Source: an uncultured bacterium (GTDB taxonomy: Bacteria > Bacillota_I > Bacilli_A > RFN20 > CAG-826). Taken from it: 64,000 nt of DNA. Positions 10,235 through 18,731 of this stretch are shown one piece after another; position 1 is the first letter of the stretch, and the number at the start of each line of letters is the position of its first letter. The position numbers were made by a program, and so were the translations under genes. The notes beneath the pieces are model-generated. The model was not told the DNA's origin. It saw only the letters and a program-made list of their open reading frames with translations, and did not search any database. The stretch lies in assembly GCA_949284685.1 (NCBI GenBank), contig CASDWE010000002.1:271064-335063 (forward strand). Reading direction: 5' to 3'.

Positions 10235-10235
10235 T

Positions 10236-10496
10236 TTAACGTTTGCCTAATATAAATGTTAGATAATGCGGTATAGTCAAAACATTATCTTTTTCGCTAA
10301 TATTGTAATCTCCTATTTTGATTAATCTTGTTTTGCCATAATGTTGTGGGTGAGATAAAACAGTTTTTGCAGATTTAGAATTGCCATTTTTAGCCTTAAC
10401 TTCTAATAAAGTGACTTTTGCTTCATAACAAATAACAAAATCAATTTCTAAACCACTTTCTTTGGCAAAATAATATGTCACACAATCAATATTATT
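10236..10496 (-). pseudogene. C-terminal remnant of a DUF4143-type ATPase
   Basis: About 87 codons look like the C-terminal nuclease-fold end of AAA/DUF4143 proteins, with the E-x-D (LEIDFVI) and E-x-K (LLEVKAK) signature. An in-frame TAG at 10497-10499 cuts it off, and nothing upstream resembles the ATPase domain. The only start is a GTG with no ribosome site. It is best read as a decayed gene. An intact relative is present at 17378-18664, but the two are not close copies. Confidence 0.7.
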
Positions 10497-10531
10497 CTAA
10501 ATTCGGAGCGAGTTTTATAAAAAATCATAAA

Positions 10532-11233
10532 CTATATATTTTTTGTAAATCTACATTTTGGATAATTGGAACAGCCATAAAAATTTCCATTTTTTCCTTT
10601 TCTTAAGACTAGTTTTCCTCCACAACGTGGACATATGTTATAACTAATTTCTATTTGTGTTTTTCTAATATTTTGAATGTGTTCACTTTTTGATATATGA
10701 GCGTTTGCGTTTTCTAATTTTTGATATATTTCGTTAATTTCAGAAGTTGTTAAATGAACACCATTATCAAATGAATTTAAATATGATTTTAAATTTCTTA
10801 AATTAATTACATTACTACAGCTTATGTTATCAGCGTTGTTATTACTCATTACTATAATCGAATTTACTATATAATTGTTTCCTATAATTTGTTTTATATG
10901 ATAACAATGAGATTGATTTTGTTTTATCGGATTATAAATATAATGTTTTTCACCAGTATAAAGAGTTTGAGTCCAATATTTGCTTTTTTCATCACCAAAA
11001 ACAAACCCAATTAAACTTTTTGTTTCAATACAAAAAATGCCATTTTCTCTAATTGAAATATGATCAATTTGGTGAGTCTTCATATTATTATCAACAATGG
11101 TTAAATTGTTTATTGAACAAGCATTATCATTTCGTGCTAATGACGTGTTAACTTTAATTTCACCAACTTTGCCATGCACTTTAGCGCGAACTGGGCGTGT
11201 GATGACGCGAAAGAGCCTATTTAATAATCCCAT
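10532..11233 (-). CDS. NERD-domain nuclease-like protein with topoisomerase zinc ribbon
   Basis: A 233-residue protein. Residues ~18-130 form a NERD domain, a PD-(D/E)XK nuclease relative, with GKVGEIKV, QIDHISI and a FCIETKS motif. The C-terminus has a four-Cys zinc ribbon of the topoisomerase-I type (CPRCGGKL ... CSNYPKC). The combination is common in DNA-processing or defence-associated proteins, though no substrate is established here. No clear ribosome site precedes the ATG. It sits just downstream of the XRE gene terminator. Confidence 0.85.
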   Translation of the reverse strand: MGLLNRLFRVITRPVRAKVHGKVGEIKVNTSLARNDNACSINNLTIVDNNMKTHQIDHISIRENGIFCIETKSLIGFVFGDEKSKYWTQTLYTGEKHYIYNPIKQNQSHCYHIKQIIGNNYIVNSIIVMSNNNADNISCSNVINLRNLKSYLNSFDNGVHLTTSEINEIYQKLENANAHISKSEHIQNIRKTQIEISYNICPRCGGKLVLRKGKNGNFYGCSNYPKCRFTKNI

Positions 11234-11280
11234 ATAACGATAATTTTATAATAGCCACACTGTGTTGTCTAACATAAACA

Positions 11281-11306
11281 AAGTGATGTTTGTCACAACA
11301 CCACTT
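11281..11306 (-). terminator. Probable terminator after the XRE regulator gene
   Basis: On the minus strand a 10-bp stem (AAGTGGTGTT/AACATCACTT, one G-U pair) with a 6-nt loop is followed by a T-rich stretch, about 45 nt after the stop of the regulator gene. Confidence 0.5.
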
Positions 11307-11348
11307 CTATGTATATATGTATTGAAAAGTTATTATTTTCTTATAAAA

Positions 11349-12131
11349 TTATTCTCTTGTTTTAAACAAAGATTCAAACGTAAATTTTCCAGTTGAAATT
11401 AAATAAGCTATGATTGAATTAAACACCCCTACTGCTGATAAAAGTATTAGTGCAACCATATATACAAATGGTCCAGCTTCATAAGTATTATACATATTAT
11501 AAGGAATGATAATAACTGTTCCTATAATGCCTAAAATCATTCCTAATAACGCTAACGCGATTCTTAAAATCAGCATAACTAATGGTTTTTTAGGTTGCTT
11601 TTTAAAACCAAAATGTCCTAATGAAGCAGATATCACACATAATAACATTCCAAAAACAATTAAGAAAAATTCAAATAAAGGGGAATTGCCATCAATCCCA
11701 TTTACAATTAAATCAAAAAAAGAATATGATCGTAGTTCTAATTCAAATGCTCCTGTTGTTTTTAAACTATATGCTGGTATAAACATTGCAATGATAAATA
11801 ATAAAAAAGAAAGTAAAACCATTCCTCTTTGCAAATAATCAAAAATTTTAATATTTTTATCGATAGTTTTCTTTGGAGGAACAACAATACTTCCCGCGAT
11901 TGGTTTAACGTTGTCGTTTTCCTCTTTGCCTAATAAATAGTCGACAGTCACACCAAAATACGATGCGATGTTTTTCAAATTATCTAAATCTGGTGTTCCT
12001 GTGTCAGTTTCCCATTTAGAAATAGTTTGTCTAGTAACATATAAAGATGTTGCTAATTGTTCTTGACTTAGATTATTTAATTTTCTAAGTTCGGTAATAA
12101 TTTGTCCTGTAGTTTTTTTGTTAGTTTCCAT
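11349..12131 (-). CDS. XRE-family regulator with C-terminal membrane domain
   Basis: A 260-residue protein. Residues ~8-62 form a Cro/CI-type helix-turn-helix (LNNLSQEQLATSLYVTRQTISKW). About four membrane helices follow from residue ~95 to the end. It should bind DNA from the membrane, perhaps sensing envelope state or a partner. The ATG at 12131 has AGGAG upstream; an in-frame ATG 78 nt further up has none and would run through the operator region, so it is rejected. Two inverted repeats upstream suggest autoregulation. Confidence 0.85.
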   Translation of the reverse strand: METNKKTTGQIITELRKLNNLSQEQLATSLYVTRQTISKWETDTGTPDLDNLKNIASYFGVTVDYLLGKEENDNVKPIAGSIVVPPKKTIDKNIKIFDYLQRGMVLLSFLLFIIAMFIPAYSLKTTGAFELELRSYSFFDLIVNGIDGNSPLFEFFLIVFGMLLCVISASLGHFGFKKQPKKPLVMLILRIALALLGMILGIIGTVIIIPYNMYNTYEAGPFVYMVALILLSAVGVFNSIIAYLISTGKFTFESLFKTRE

Positions 12132-12153
12132 AAACGATTGCTCCTTTGATGTT

Positions 12154-12198
12154 ATTATAAAGACAAAAAGTTTGTCAAGAATAGCAACGTGTCGTTGC
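12154..12198 (-). promoter_or_regulatory. Promoter and operator-like inverted repeats of the XRE gene
   Basis: GACAAA-AAG-TTTGTC (12162-12176) and GCAACG-TGT-CGTTGC (12184-12198) are perfect 6-bp inverted repeats with 3-nt centres. The first overlaps a TTGACA (12178-12173). TATAAT lies at 12159-12154, but the spacer of 13 nt is short, so the exact -10 is uncertain. Confidence 0.55.
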
Positions 12199-12431
12199 TG
12201 CAACAACAAAGCGCAATTTTAATTAGTTTTGGCTTTTTGGGTATTAAAAAAATTATTACATTTTTGCTATATAAATAAACGAATTATTTAAATTTATTAA
12301 TTTTTATCAATTAAAACATAAGGAAAAATATGATTTTCGTTGTTTATAGAAAATATACGATAATTAAATTTAATCTGCTGCAAAAATTGATTATTTTATA
12401 AAATTTTTAAATAGCAAAATATTATATGCAA

Positions 12432-12689
12432 TTAATTAAACACTGTTTTTAATTCATCAATTGAATGAACAATATGATTAGTTTTTGTATTTCTAGCAAT
12501 AATAGTGCTAACTAAACCTACCCCTGTTTTACTTAGCCCCCATAAATGATAAATTTTCTTTTCTTTAAATAGTTTGGGATATAGTATTGGGATGTTGTTG
12601 TTTAGACAAAAATCATAAAGTCTATTTCTGTCTTCTTTTGTAGAAATAATTACTACATATAAATCATCTTGTTGATTAATTTGTGGCAT
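12432..12689 (-). CDS. Small unknown protein (85 aa) under a SAM-type riboswitch
   Basis: The ATG at 12689 has a strong AGGAGGG site 5 nt upstream and begins an 85-residue open frame. The protein is soluble, with alternating strand/helix segments (a YVVIIST strand, a charged helix, then IPILYP and KIYHLWGL strands), and ends in an acidic/hydrophobic helix. No signal peptide, no metal motif beyond a single Cys. I do not recognise the family. The riboswitch upstream implies expression when S-adenosylmethionine is low, so a role linked to methionine/SAM status is inferred, not shown. A longer frame beginning at 12710 lacks a ribosome site. Confidence 0.7.
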   Translation of the reverse strand: MPQINQQDDLYVVIISTKEDRNRLYDFCLNNNIPILYPKLFKEKKIYHLWGLSKTGVGLVSTIIARNTKTNHIVHSIDELKTVFN

Positions 12690-12716
12690 AATAGCCCTCC
12701 TATCTACCACAAAGAA

Positions 12717-12846
12717 TTTAAAAAGCCATCGTCGCTGATGGCTAATATAATCAATCTATTTCCATCAGCCAAGCTTTAGCACCTTGCTTTTGCAGGTTGC
12801 TGACGGGTCATTGAGCTTGTCTCTCACCGCACTCTTTATGGATATA
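12717..12846 (-). promoter_or_regulatory. SAM-I (S-box) type riboswitch with terminator
   Basis: Read on the minus strand, the region has the S-box core: AAGAG, a P2 arm with GAG-ACAAG-CTC, AATGA, then CAGCAACC, a short P3 (ACCTGC/GCAAGGT) and GGTGCTAA. The P2 loop CAAGC can pair with GCTTG after GCTAAA, giving the family pseudoknot with changed but complementary bases. P1 is TCCAT (12842-12838) with ATGGA (12765-12761). No P4 hairpin is visible, so it may be a reduced SAM-I or a SAM-I/IV-like form. Downstream, AGCCATC/GATGGCT (12724-12743) plus T5 forms a terminator. GCTGATGG pairs with CCATCAGC as antiterminator and shares bases with P1, predicting an OFF switch. Confidence 0.88.
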
Positions 12847-12898
12847 TATAAATTAACACATTTTTACTAATGCTACTATTGAATTGTAAAATTATTTA

Positions 12899-15800
12899 TT
12901 ATTCTTCATCAAACAAACTCATTTGGGTGTATGCTTCTTCTATATCTGACAAATCTTTAACGACGAATTCAAACAAACTAATAATTGATTCGTAATCTTT
13001 AACAGCACTATTTGGAATTCGTATCAATTTAATACCGTATCGCTTGCAAACTTCTTCTTTTTGTCTATCTAGAATTGAAGTCTGTTTACTACCAATATGT
13101 TCTCCGCCATCAATTTCAAAAACAACAATTGTATGATATCTGCGATTTATAAAACCGCCTGTTACTTGCACTATAATATCAAACTCTTTTTTGCCTATTA
13201 ATTTAATATCATCTGGATGAATATTTTTGATAGCTTCTTTTACAGGAACATTGCGTTCAATTTTAAATTTAGAACCTCGTCTGTTGAAGTATGGTTGAAT
13301 GGTATCAAAAAAATCTTTCTCATTTTTAGAATCATTAGAAAAGTCATATGAAATAACAACGTCACTTTTTGGTACGACTATTTCACCATTTTTGTAAACA
13401 TAATCAGAAAGAACTTTAATATCATTAGTTTCATCTCTGCTTAACTTATCAATGGCCTCTTTGTCACCAATAAAAATAAATTTTTCTTTAGCCCTAGTAA
13501 CTGCAACATTTATTAACTCGTGATTGTTTTTAATCCAATCCATCGTTTTTTTACTAGTTCTTGGTGACAAAGCCGAAGACATAATAATTATAGATTTTTC
13601 TGATCCTTGGAGTGTATGGATGGTGCCCGCTCTTACGTCGGTAATTTCCATGCGTGACAAATAGTAATTAATAAGGGCGGCTTGATTAACAAATGGCGTG
13701 ATAATTCCAACGTCCTTATAATTATTATTTTTAATAATTTTTGCCACTTGAATTGCTTCCTCTTTATAAGAGTTTCTTGCTTGTGAATTATATGTGTTTT
13801 TAACATCATAGTAAACTAAATCACCTGCATTATTATTCAATAATTTTAGTTGTTGTTCATAAAATCTTTGATTAACAAAATTGGCAATTTTTTTGCCACA
13901 GCGATAATGATATCTAAGCAAAATATTTTTAGAATTATTGTCTTTCCTTAACATGGTAGAAAGAATGGAATTGTGAACATAATCATATTCTTCTCCAATG
14001 CCATATTTTTGCATTAATTCTTCATTGATGGACTGCTCTATTACGGTTACTGGTTGCAGCTGATTTATATCACCTACCAAGAGCAACTTCGTCCCTCTTA
14101 CAATCGGTATGAGCGATGTTGCTATATTGCATTGACCAGATTCATCCATAATTGTTAAATCAAAATGAGGTTTTGCTGACCCAAGTTTATCGCATGATAA
14201 ATTGGTGCAAATAATAATTGGAAAAACCGCAAGAAAAAGTTTTAAATTACCATCATTTTTTAAATATGTATTAAAAAGTCTAACAGCGGTTTCTAGGTTA
14301 TCTGTTGATACAACATTTATTAATTCCTTATATGGATCGGTTAATAATTTTTTAAATCTTAACAAAGATGAATAATAAACATAATTTTGAAAATTTATAT
14401 CTTCCGAAGCTGAAATTGCATATTTTAAAACATCTTCATCTTTAATAGTCTGAGAATTTTTAATTTTTGTTTTATAAATTTCAATTTGATTATCTAATTT
14501 ACTATTAATTTGATTTATATTAGTTAATTTTCTTATTTTTTCTAATATGTGGAACCTTTCTTTTAAATCCACTAATTGCTCGTATTCTATTATTAAATTT
14601 TTTAGCTCATTAAAATTTGATAATGATTTATTTTTGCTTGATTCAGTTAGTCCTTCTTGTGCCCTAATATTCTTATGTTTAGAAATAAAATCAATAATTA
14701 TTCTCAATTTTAAGATGGCATCTTGCATCTCCGTGTTATTTCCAAGACGTATCATTGGGAATATTATTTTTTCTATTTCTTTTTGGTATGGTTTTTTAAT
14801 ACTCAAAGATTGATCTATTTTTTTAAAGATATCATCAACTGGGTGATTATTATTAGAACATATTAAAACTGTTTTATTGTTTGCATAAGCACTTAATACT
14901 ACATTAAATATTGTCTCGGTTTTGCCAGTTCCTGGAGGACCTTTTACATATGTAATATGATTTACCATTGAATTATAAACCACTCGCATCTGATCAATAT
15001 TAATTTTGTTTCTATTAAAAACGACAATGTTTGATTCTTTTGATGTTCCAGAACGATTTTTGTTTCTACCAAAAAATGCTTTTAAGGGGATTGTTAATTT
15101 ATTGTCGATATCCATTTGATGAATGCTTTCAAATGTTTGTTCCACGCTTCGCTGACTATCTCTTGCTAAGAAGAATATAGTGGGCCGAGTATTAATTTTT
15201 TCTCCATTATGAAATGTTTCTTCAATAAGTCGTTTATATTCTTCTTCATGCTCATCATATGTTGAGCAAAAATAATCACGGTCCATATCTAAATACATTC
15301 CAAGAGAAACTTTTTTGCCATCGATCAAAAAAGATTTATTTATAAAAGACTTGTCCGAAATTTTTAATGTTTTATTTTTAAAATTTAAAGTCAAAATTCG
15401 ATAAGCAACAACATATTGTTTGTCATTAATATCAATTGAGATTTTGTTAATAGCTAATGTTTGATATCTGTTAATAATTTCAGCTTCATATTTAGGCTTT
15501 TTAAAAACTTTATCAAGCAATTTGTTAAATTGTTCATCGTCCAATTGATATTTTTCTGAAGTTAACAAAGTGTGAGTATCGATGCCATCCACCATTACAA
15601 TTTCTTTAAGAAACGGATCGTTATCTAAGTGATAGCAGTCCGAAAGATATCCCAAAATATTATTGTCAAAATTCACCACATCTAAAAAATCTTCAATCTT
15701 TTTATCTGTGGTTACTTGTTTTAATAATTCTTTTGGGGTTTCATAATAACTTTGTTTAAGAATAGATGCAGACTTAATGCTTTCAAAGTAAATAAAAGTG

Positions 15801-15997
15801 TCTTTTTTATCTTGAATTATTTCACTGCTTTTAAATGGATTAAAAATATCACAATATATTCTTCCTTTTTCAATATCTAGACCTTTAATACCTATATAAT
15901 AATCAGTTGATTCTTTTGCTTTATTCACGTATGAAATGTCTAACCATTTATTATGGATGATAGCTTGATAAATTAAATTTTTTACAGATAATTTCAT
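12899..15997 (-). CDS. SF1 helicase with N-terminal WYL-like region and C-terminal DUF2726 nuclease
   Basis: A 1032-residue protein. Residues ~5-90 resemble a WYL-type sensor fold (WLDISYV ... YYIGIKGLDIEKGRIYC). The superfamily-1 (Upf1/DNA2-like) helicase core follows: Walker A GPPGTGKTET at ~353, a long coiled insertion ~400-560, Walker B with MDESGQ near 618, GDINQLQPV, and C-terminal RecA motifs including an Arg-rich VAVTRAKEKF. Residues ~895-1015 form a DUF2726/PD-(D/E)XK nuclease with KEFDIIV and VFEIDGGEH. It lies 13 nt after fic. The whole suggests a nucleic-acid unwinding and cutting machine, possibly anti-phage. The helicase and nuclease calls are firm; the WYL call is tentative. 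Confidence 0.88.
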   Translation of the reverse strand: MKLSVKNLIYQAIIHNKWLDISYVNKAKESTDYYIGIKGLDIEKGRIYCDIFNPFKSSEIIQDKKDTFIYFESIKSASILKQSYYETPKELLKQVTTDKKIEDFLDVVNFDNNILGYLSDCYHLDNDPFLKEIVMVDGIDTHTLLTSEKYQLDDEQFNKLLDKVFKKPKYEAEIINRYQTLAINKISIDINDKQYVVAYRILTLNFKNKTLKISDKSFINKSFLIDGKKVSLGMYLDMDRDYFCSTYDEHEEEYKRLIEETFHNGEKINTRPTIFFLARDSQRSVEQTFESIHQMDIDNKLTIPLKAFFGRNKNRSGTSKESNIVVFNRNKINIDQMRVVYNSMVNHITYVKGPPGTGKTETIFNVVLSAYANNKTVLICSNNNHPVDDIFKKIDQSLSIKKPYQKEIEKIIFPMIRLGNNTEMQDAILKLRIIIDFISKHKNIRAQEGLTESSKNKSLSNFNELKNLIIEYEQLVDLKERFHILEKIRKLTNINQINSKLDNQIEIYKTKIKNSQTIKDEDVLKYAISASEDINFQNYVYYSSLLRFKKLLTDPYKELINVVSTDNLETAVRLFNTYLKNDGNLKLFLAVFPIIICTNLSCDKLGSAKPHFDLTIMDESGQCNIATSLIPIVRGTKLLLVGDINQLQPVTVIEQSINEELMQKYGIGEEYDYVHNSILSTMLRKDNNSKNILLRYHYRCGKKIANFVNQRFYEQQLKLLNNNAGDLVYYDVKNTYNSQARNSYKEEAIQVAKIIKNNNYKDVGIITPFVNQAALINYYLSRMEITDVRAGTIHTLQGSEKSIIIMSSALSPRTSKKTMDWIKNNHELINVAVTRAKEKFIFIGDKEAIDKLSRDETNDIKVLSDYVYKNGEIVVPKSDVVISYDFSNDSKNEKDFFDTIQPYFNRRGSKFKIERNVPVKEAIKNIHPDDIKLIGKKEFDIIVQVTGGFINRRYHTIVVFEIDGGEHIGSKQTSILDRQKEEVCKRYGIKLIRIPNSAVKDYESIISLFEFVVKDLSDIEEAYTQMSLFDEE

Positions 15998-16010
15998 TTT
16001 AATTTAATCC

Positions 16011-17057
16011 TTAATTTCGATAATATCTCGTTTGAGGACCTTTGCCGAGTTTTATAATTTTTTTATTTTTTACCATCTGAGTTAAAACCATTTCAATTGT
16101 CGAAATTGAAACATCAGGTAGAATATTAGAAATTTCTTTTTTTGAAATAGGTACAATAGAATTAAGAACTGTGGCTTCTATTCTGCTGGTTTTATTTACC
16201 TTTTTAGAATTAATAGTAGCAAATCTTTTATCTAATTCTTGATAACAAGTCAATAATGTGACTAAAAAATTTCCAATAAAATAAAAATAATTATTTTTAT
16301 TTTCGTGCCAACCAATCGATGATTTTTTTAATGATTCATAATAATTAACTTTGTTTTTATTAATTTGTTCCTCAAAAGAAATATATTTCCCTGCATCAAA
16401 GCCAATTTTATATAAAAGCAGCAGTGATAACAATCTAGACATTCTTCCGTTACCATCGCTAAAAGGATGAATACATAAAAAATCCAAAATAACACACGGA
16501 ATAAGTAGAAGTTGGTTGATTTCACTATCATCTCGAGCATCCATATATGCCAAAATTAGTTGTTCCACTGCATTATCGGTTTCTTTGGCGGGCGTTGGAA
16601 CAAATCTTATATGCCTAGACCCATCATTTCTTAATTCCATAATAACATTATCTTCATGTTTAAAATTGCCTGCTGTATCTGGTCTAGCCATTTGGAGCAT
16701 AATCTTATGCAAATCTAGTAATGTTTGTTTATTAAAAGATAATTCATTGTAGTTTGTATGAACAATATTCAAAGCGTCGCGATAACCAGCAATTTCTTCT
16801 TCATCATGATTTAAAGGAGCGCTGTTTTGATTAACAATAGCATTAATTCTTTCATCTGTGGTGATAATCCCCTCAATAGCGTTACTGCCCTTAATAGATT
16901 GGACCTTTGCTATTTTTTCTAATTCAGAATAAACGTTTTTAAAACGAGATTTTCTAAATTTATCAGAGGTGCTGAAAGATGTAATGTTTATCAAAAGATT
17001 TGCTAAATCGTGTGGAATATCACAATGTTTAAGAAACGAATAATCAAATACTCTCAT
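16011..17057 (-). CDS. Fic family protein (AMP-transferase type)
   Basis: A 348-residue Fic protein that would transfer AMP (or another nucleotide moiety) from NTP to a hydroxyl side chain of a target. The Fic core motif HPFSDGNGRMSR starts at His197 with all catalytic residues. An N-terminal inhibitory helix motif SNAIEG (58-63) matches (S/T)xxxE(G/N), class II, so activity is probably self-restrained. The last ~70 residues look like a winged helix, common in Fic/DUF4172-like regulators, and could bind the tandem palindromes upstream. AAGGAAAG precedes the ATG. First gene of an operon with the helicase; target unknown. Confidence 0.92.
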   Translation of the reverse strand: MRVFDYSFLKHCDIPHDLANLLINITSFSTSDKFRKSRFKNVYSELEKIAKVQSIKGSNAIEGIITTDERINAIVNQNSAPLNHDEEEIAGYRDALNIVHTNYNELSFNKQTLLDLHKIMLQMARPDTAGNFKHEDNVIMELRNDGSRHIRFVPTPAKETDNAVEQLILAYMDARDDSEINQLLLIPCVILDFLCIHPFSDGNGRMSRLLSLLLLYKIGFDAGKYISFEEQINKNKVNYYESLKKSSIGWHENKNNYFYFIGNFLVTLLTCYQELDKRFATINSKKVNKTSRIEATVLNSIVPISKKEISNILPDVSISTIEMVLTQMVKNKKIIKLGKGPQTRYYRN

Positions 17058-17074
17058 TTGCTTTCCTTATTTGC

Positions 17075-17150
17075 TATCTGCATAAATTTTATATTTTTTT
17101 ATGCATATAATCAATAAATATCTGCATAATTTTTTAATTTTTTTATGCAT
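17075..17150 (-). promoter_or_regulatory. Tandem palindromic repeats over the fic promoter
   Basis: Two 32-bp direct repeats (17075-17106 and 17119-17150; 44-bp period) share TATCTGCATAA at one end and TTTTTTTATGCAT at the other. Each is itself an inverted repeat TGCATAA...TTATGCA. On the minus strand a promoter (TTGATT-17-TAAAAT) falls between and inside the first repeat, so a bound repressor would block transcription of fic and the helicase gene. Confidence 0.65.
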
Positions 17151-17377
17151 GTATATTTTTAATTACATTGAAAATTTAGATTATAAATACTCTTTCTAAG
17201 ATATTAAGTTATTGCACTTCTTTTTCAATTCTATCCTTAAAAATATTTTTTCTTCAATAAGCGATACAATCCAGTGAATAATGTTACCACAGCCAATGCT
17301 TATTTATAAACAGCATTATTTCCACGAACTCTTGAAACTGTACTTTATGTATAGTTAGCTTATTTTTATTTATATTT
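17151..17377. other. Intergenic stretch with possible decayed coding sequence
   Basis: No gene, RNA or terminator is clear. On the minus strand about 35 codons starting near 17340 read like protein (SRVRGNNAVYK, one TAA, then a hydrophobic stretch VVTLFTGLYRLLKKK), which may be the tail of a lost gene or chance. Confidence 0.25.
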
Positions 17378-18664
17378 TTAATCTTTTAAGCAACCGATTG
17401 GAATAACAAAAACACCATCTTCCCTTTTCTCAGAAAATCTAGTTCCAGTGATGACAAGTTTTAATGATGGTAAAGGCATCTTGTTTTTTGGATATTTTTG
17501 ATTAAATTCATTAATTAATTTTTCTATTTCACAAAGATGTTTTGCTCCTTCATCGATTTGATTATTCCCCAGTTTAATTTCAATTAATGCATATCTTCCA
17601 TCATCTAGATGCAAAACACAATCTGCTTCTACACCATATCTATCTCTATAATAAGAAAGTTCACCACCATTTTTGGAAGAATAAGCTGTTAAATCTCTTA
17701 TACATAATGATTCAAACAAAAAGCCTAATGTATTGAAATCATTTTTTAGAGATTCAGGAGAAGCTCCCAATGCAACAGCTGCAATGGAAGGATCAATTAA
17801 ATTTCTTTTTGGAGTGCTTCTTACATTAGTCTTACTTCTTAATAAAGGAGACCATGCATTAACATCTTTAATAATACATAAACGCTCAAGTGCATTAATA
17901 TATTCATAAAATGTAGATTCTGACATACCACAACTTAAATACACATCTTGATAAATAGTTTTTGTATTAGCAAGAGTACATATATTTCTAGAATATGATT
18001 TTAAAATCGCACTAACCCATTTAGGATTTCTTTTAATTTTATCTAAAGCTGACATGTCTTTCTTACATGTTTGGTTAAATAAATCCTTGGCTATATATAA
18101 TTTTTCTTTATCGCCTTTTTGAACTATGGTTTTTGGCCAGCCACCTTTGCAAATAGAAAAAACAATATCATCAATATTCATTTTTGATTCACAAGGAATA
18201 AAAGAATCCGGATTATTAAATAAATCAATTAAACTAATTTGTCCGGTTGAGTCACCCATTTCAAATAGTGACATAGGTATCATCTCTAATTCAGAAATTC
18301 TTTGAGTTCCAGTGTGTGGTGTTTGAACATTGTTTGAAGAAGAACCTGTTAAGATAAAACTGCCAACTTCTTCTGGATGATCATCACAATATTTTCTAAT
18401 TGTACCCCAAATCTTTGGAGCATCTTGCCATTCGTCAAAAAGAATTGGCTTTTCACCCTCAAGCAATTTTGTTGGATAATTATTTACTAATTGAAGATAA
18501 TAATCACGTTTTTCCTCATCTTGAAACTCAATTATTGTTTTTGCTTGTTCTGACGCAGTTCTTGTTTTGCCACAACCTTTTGGTCCACTAATTAAAACAG
18601 CACCAAATACGTTCATCCTAAATTTTAATATTTCATCAAATACTCTATTTTTATAGTTAGACAT
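17378..18664 (-). CDS. AAA ATPase with C-terminal DUF4143 domain
   Basis: A 428-residue protein of the common ATP-binding/DUF4143 group. Walker A GPKGCGKTRTA lies near residue 27 and Walker B with ILFDEWQDAP near 80. A winged-helix middle follows, then the C-terminal nuclease-like fold (EADCVLHL ... LIEIKLG). Such genes are frequent, mobile and of unsettled function; toxin-antitoxin or nucleic-acid roles have been suggested. The ATG at 18664 is preferred over one 45 nt upstream, which lies over the promoter. AGGGAT serves as a weak ribosome site. It is separated from fic by about 320 nt. Confidence 0.88.
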   Translation of the reverse strand: MSNYKNRVFDEILKFRMNVFGAVLISGPKGCGKTRTASEQAKTIIEFQDEEKRDYYLQLVNNYPTKLLEGEKPILFDEWQDAPKIWGTIRKYCDDHPEEVGSFILTGSSSNNVQTPHTGTQRISELEMIPMSLFEMGDSTGQISLIDLFNNPDSFIPCESKMNIDDIVFSICKGGWPKTIVQKGDKEKLYIAKDLFNQTCKKDMSALDKIKRNPKWVSAILKSYSRNICTLANTKTIYQDVYLSCGMSESTFYEYINALERLCIIKDVNAWSPLLRSKTNVRSTPKRNLIDPSIAAVALGASPESLKNDFNTLGFLFESLCIRDLTAYSSKNGGELSYYRDRYGVEADCVLHLDDGRYALIEIKLGNNQIDEGAKHLCEIEKLINEFNQKYPKNKMPLPSLKLVITGTRFSEKREDGVFVIPIGCLKD

Positions 18665-18689
18665 AATATTAATCCCTACTTTCAATATT

Positions 18690-18718
18690 ATTGTAATAAT
18701 AGAATACACTCTTGTAAA
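18690..18718 (-). promoter_or_regulatory. Sigma-A type promoter of the DUF4143 ATPase gene
   Basis: On the minus strand TTTACA (18718-18713) and TACAAT (18695-18690) are exactly 17 nt apart, about 25 nt before the start codon. Confidence 0.65.
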
Positions 18719-18731
18719 GTTAGAAATGGAA

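Noticed and set aside
17075-17150. CRISPR-like repeat pair
   Set aside because: Only two units, with a 12-nt gap, palindromic and at a promoter; no cas genes.
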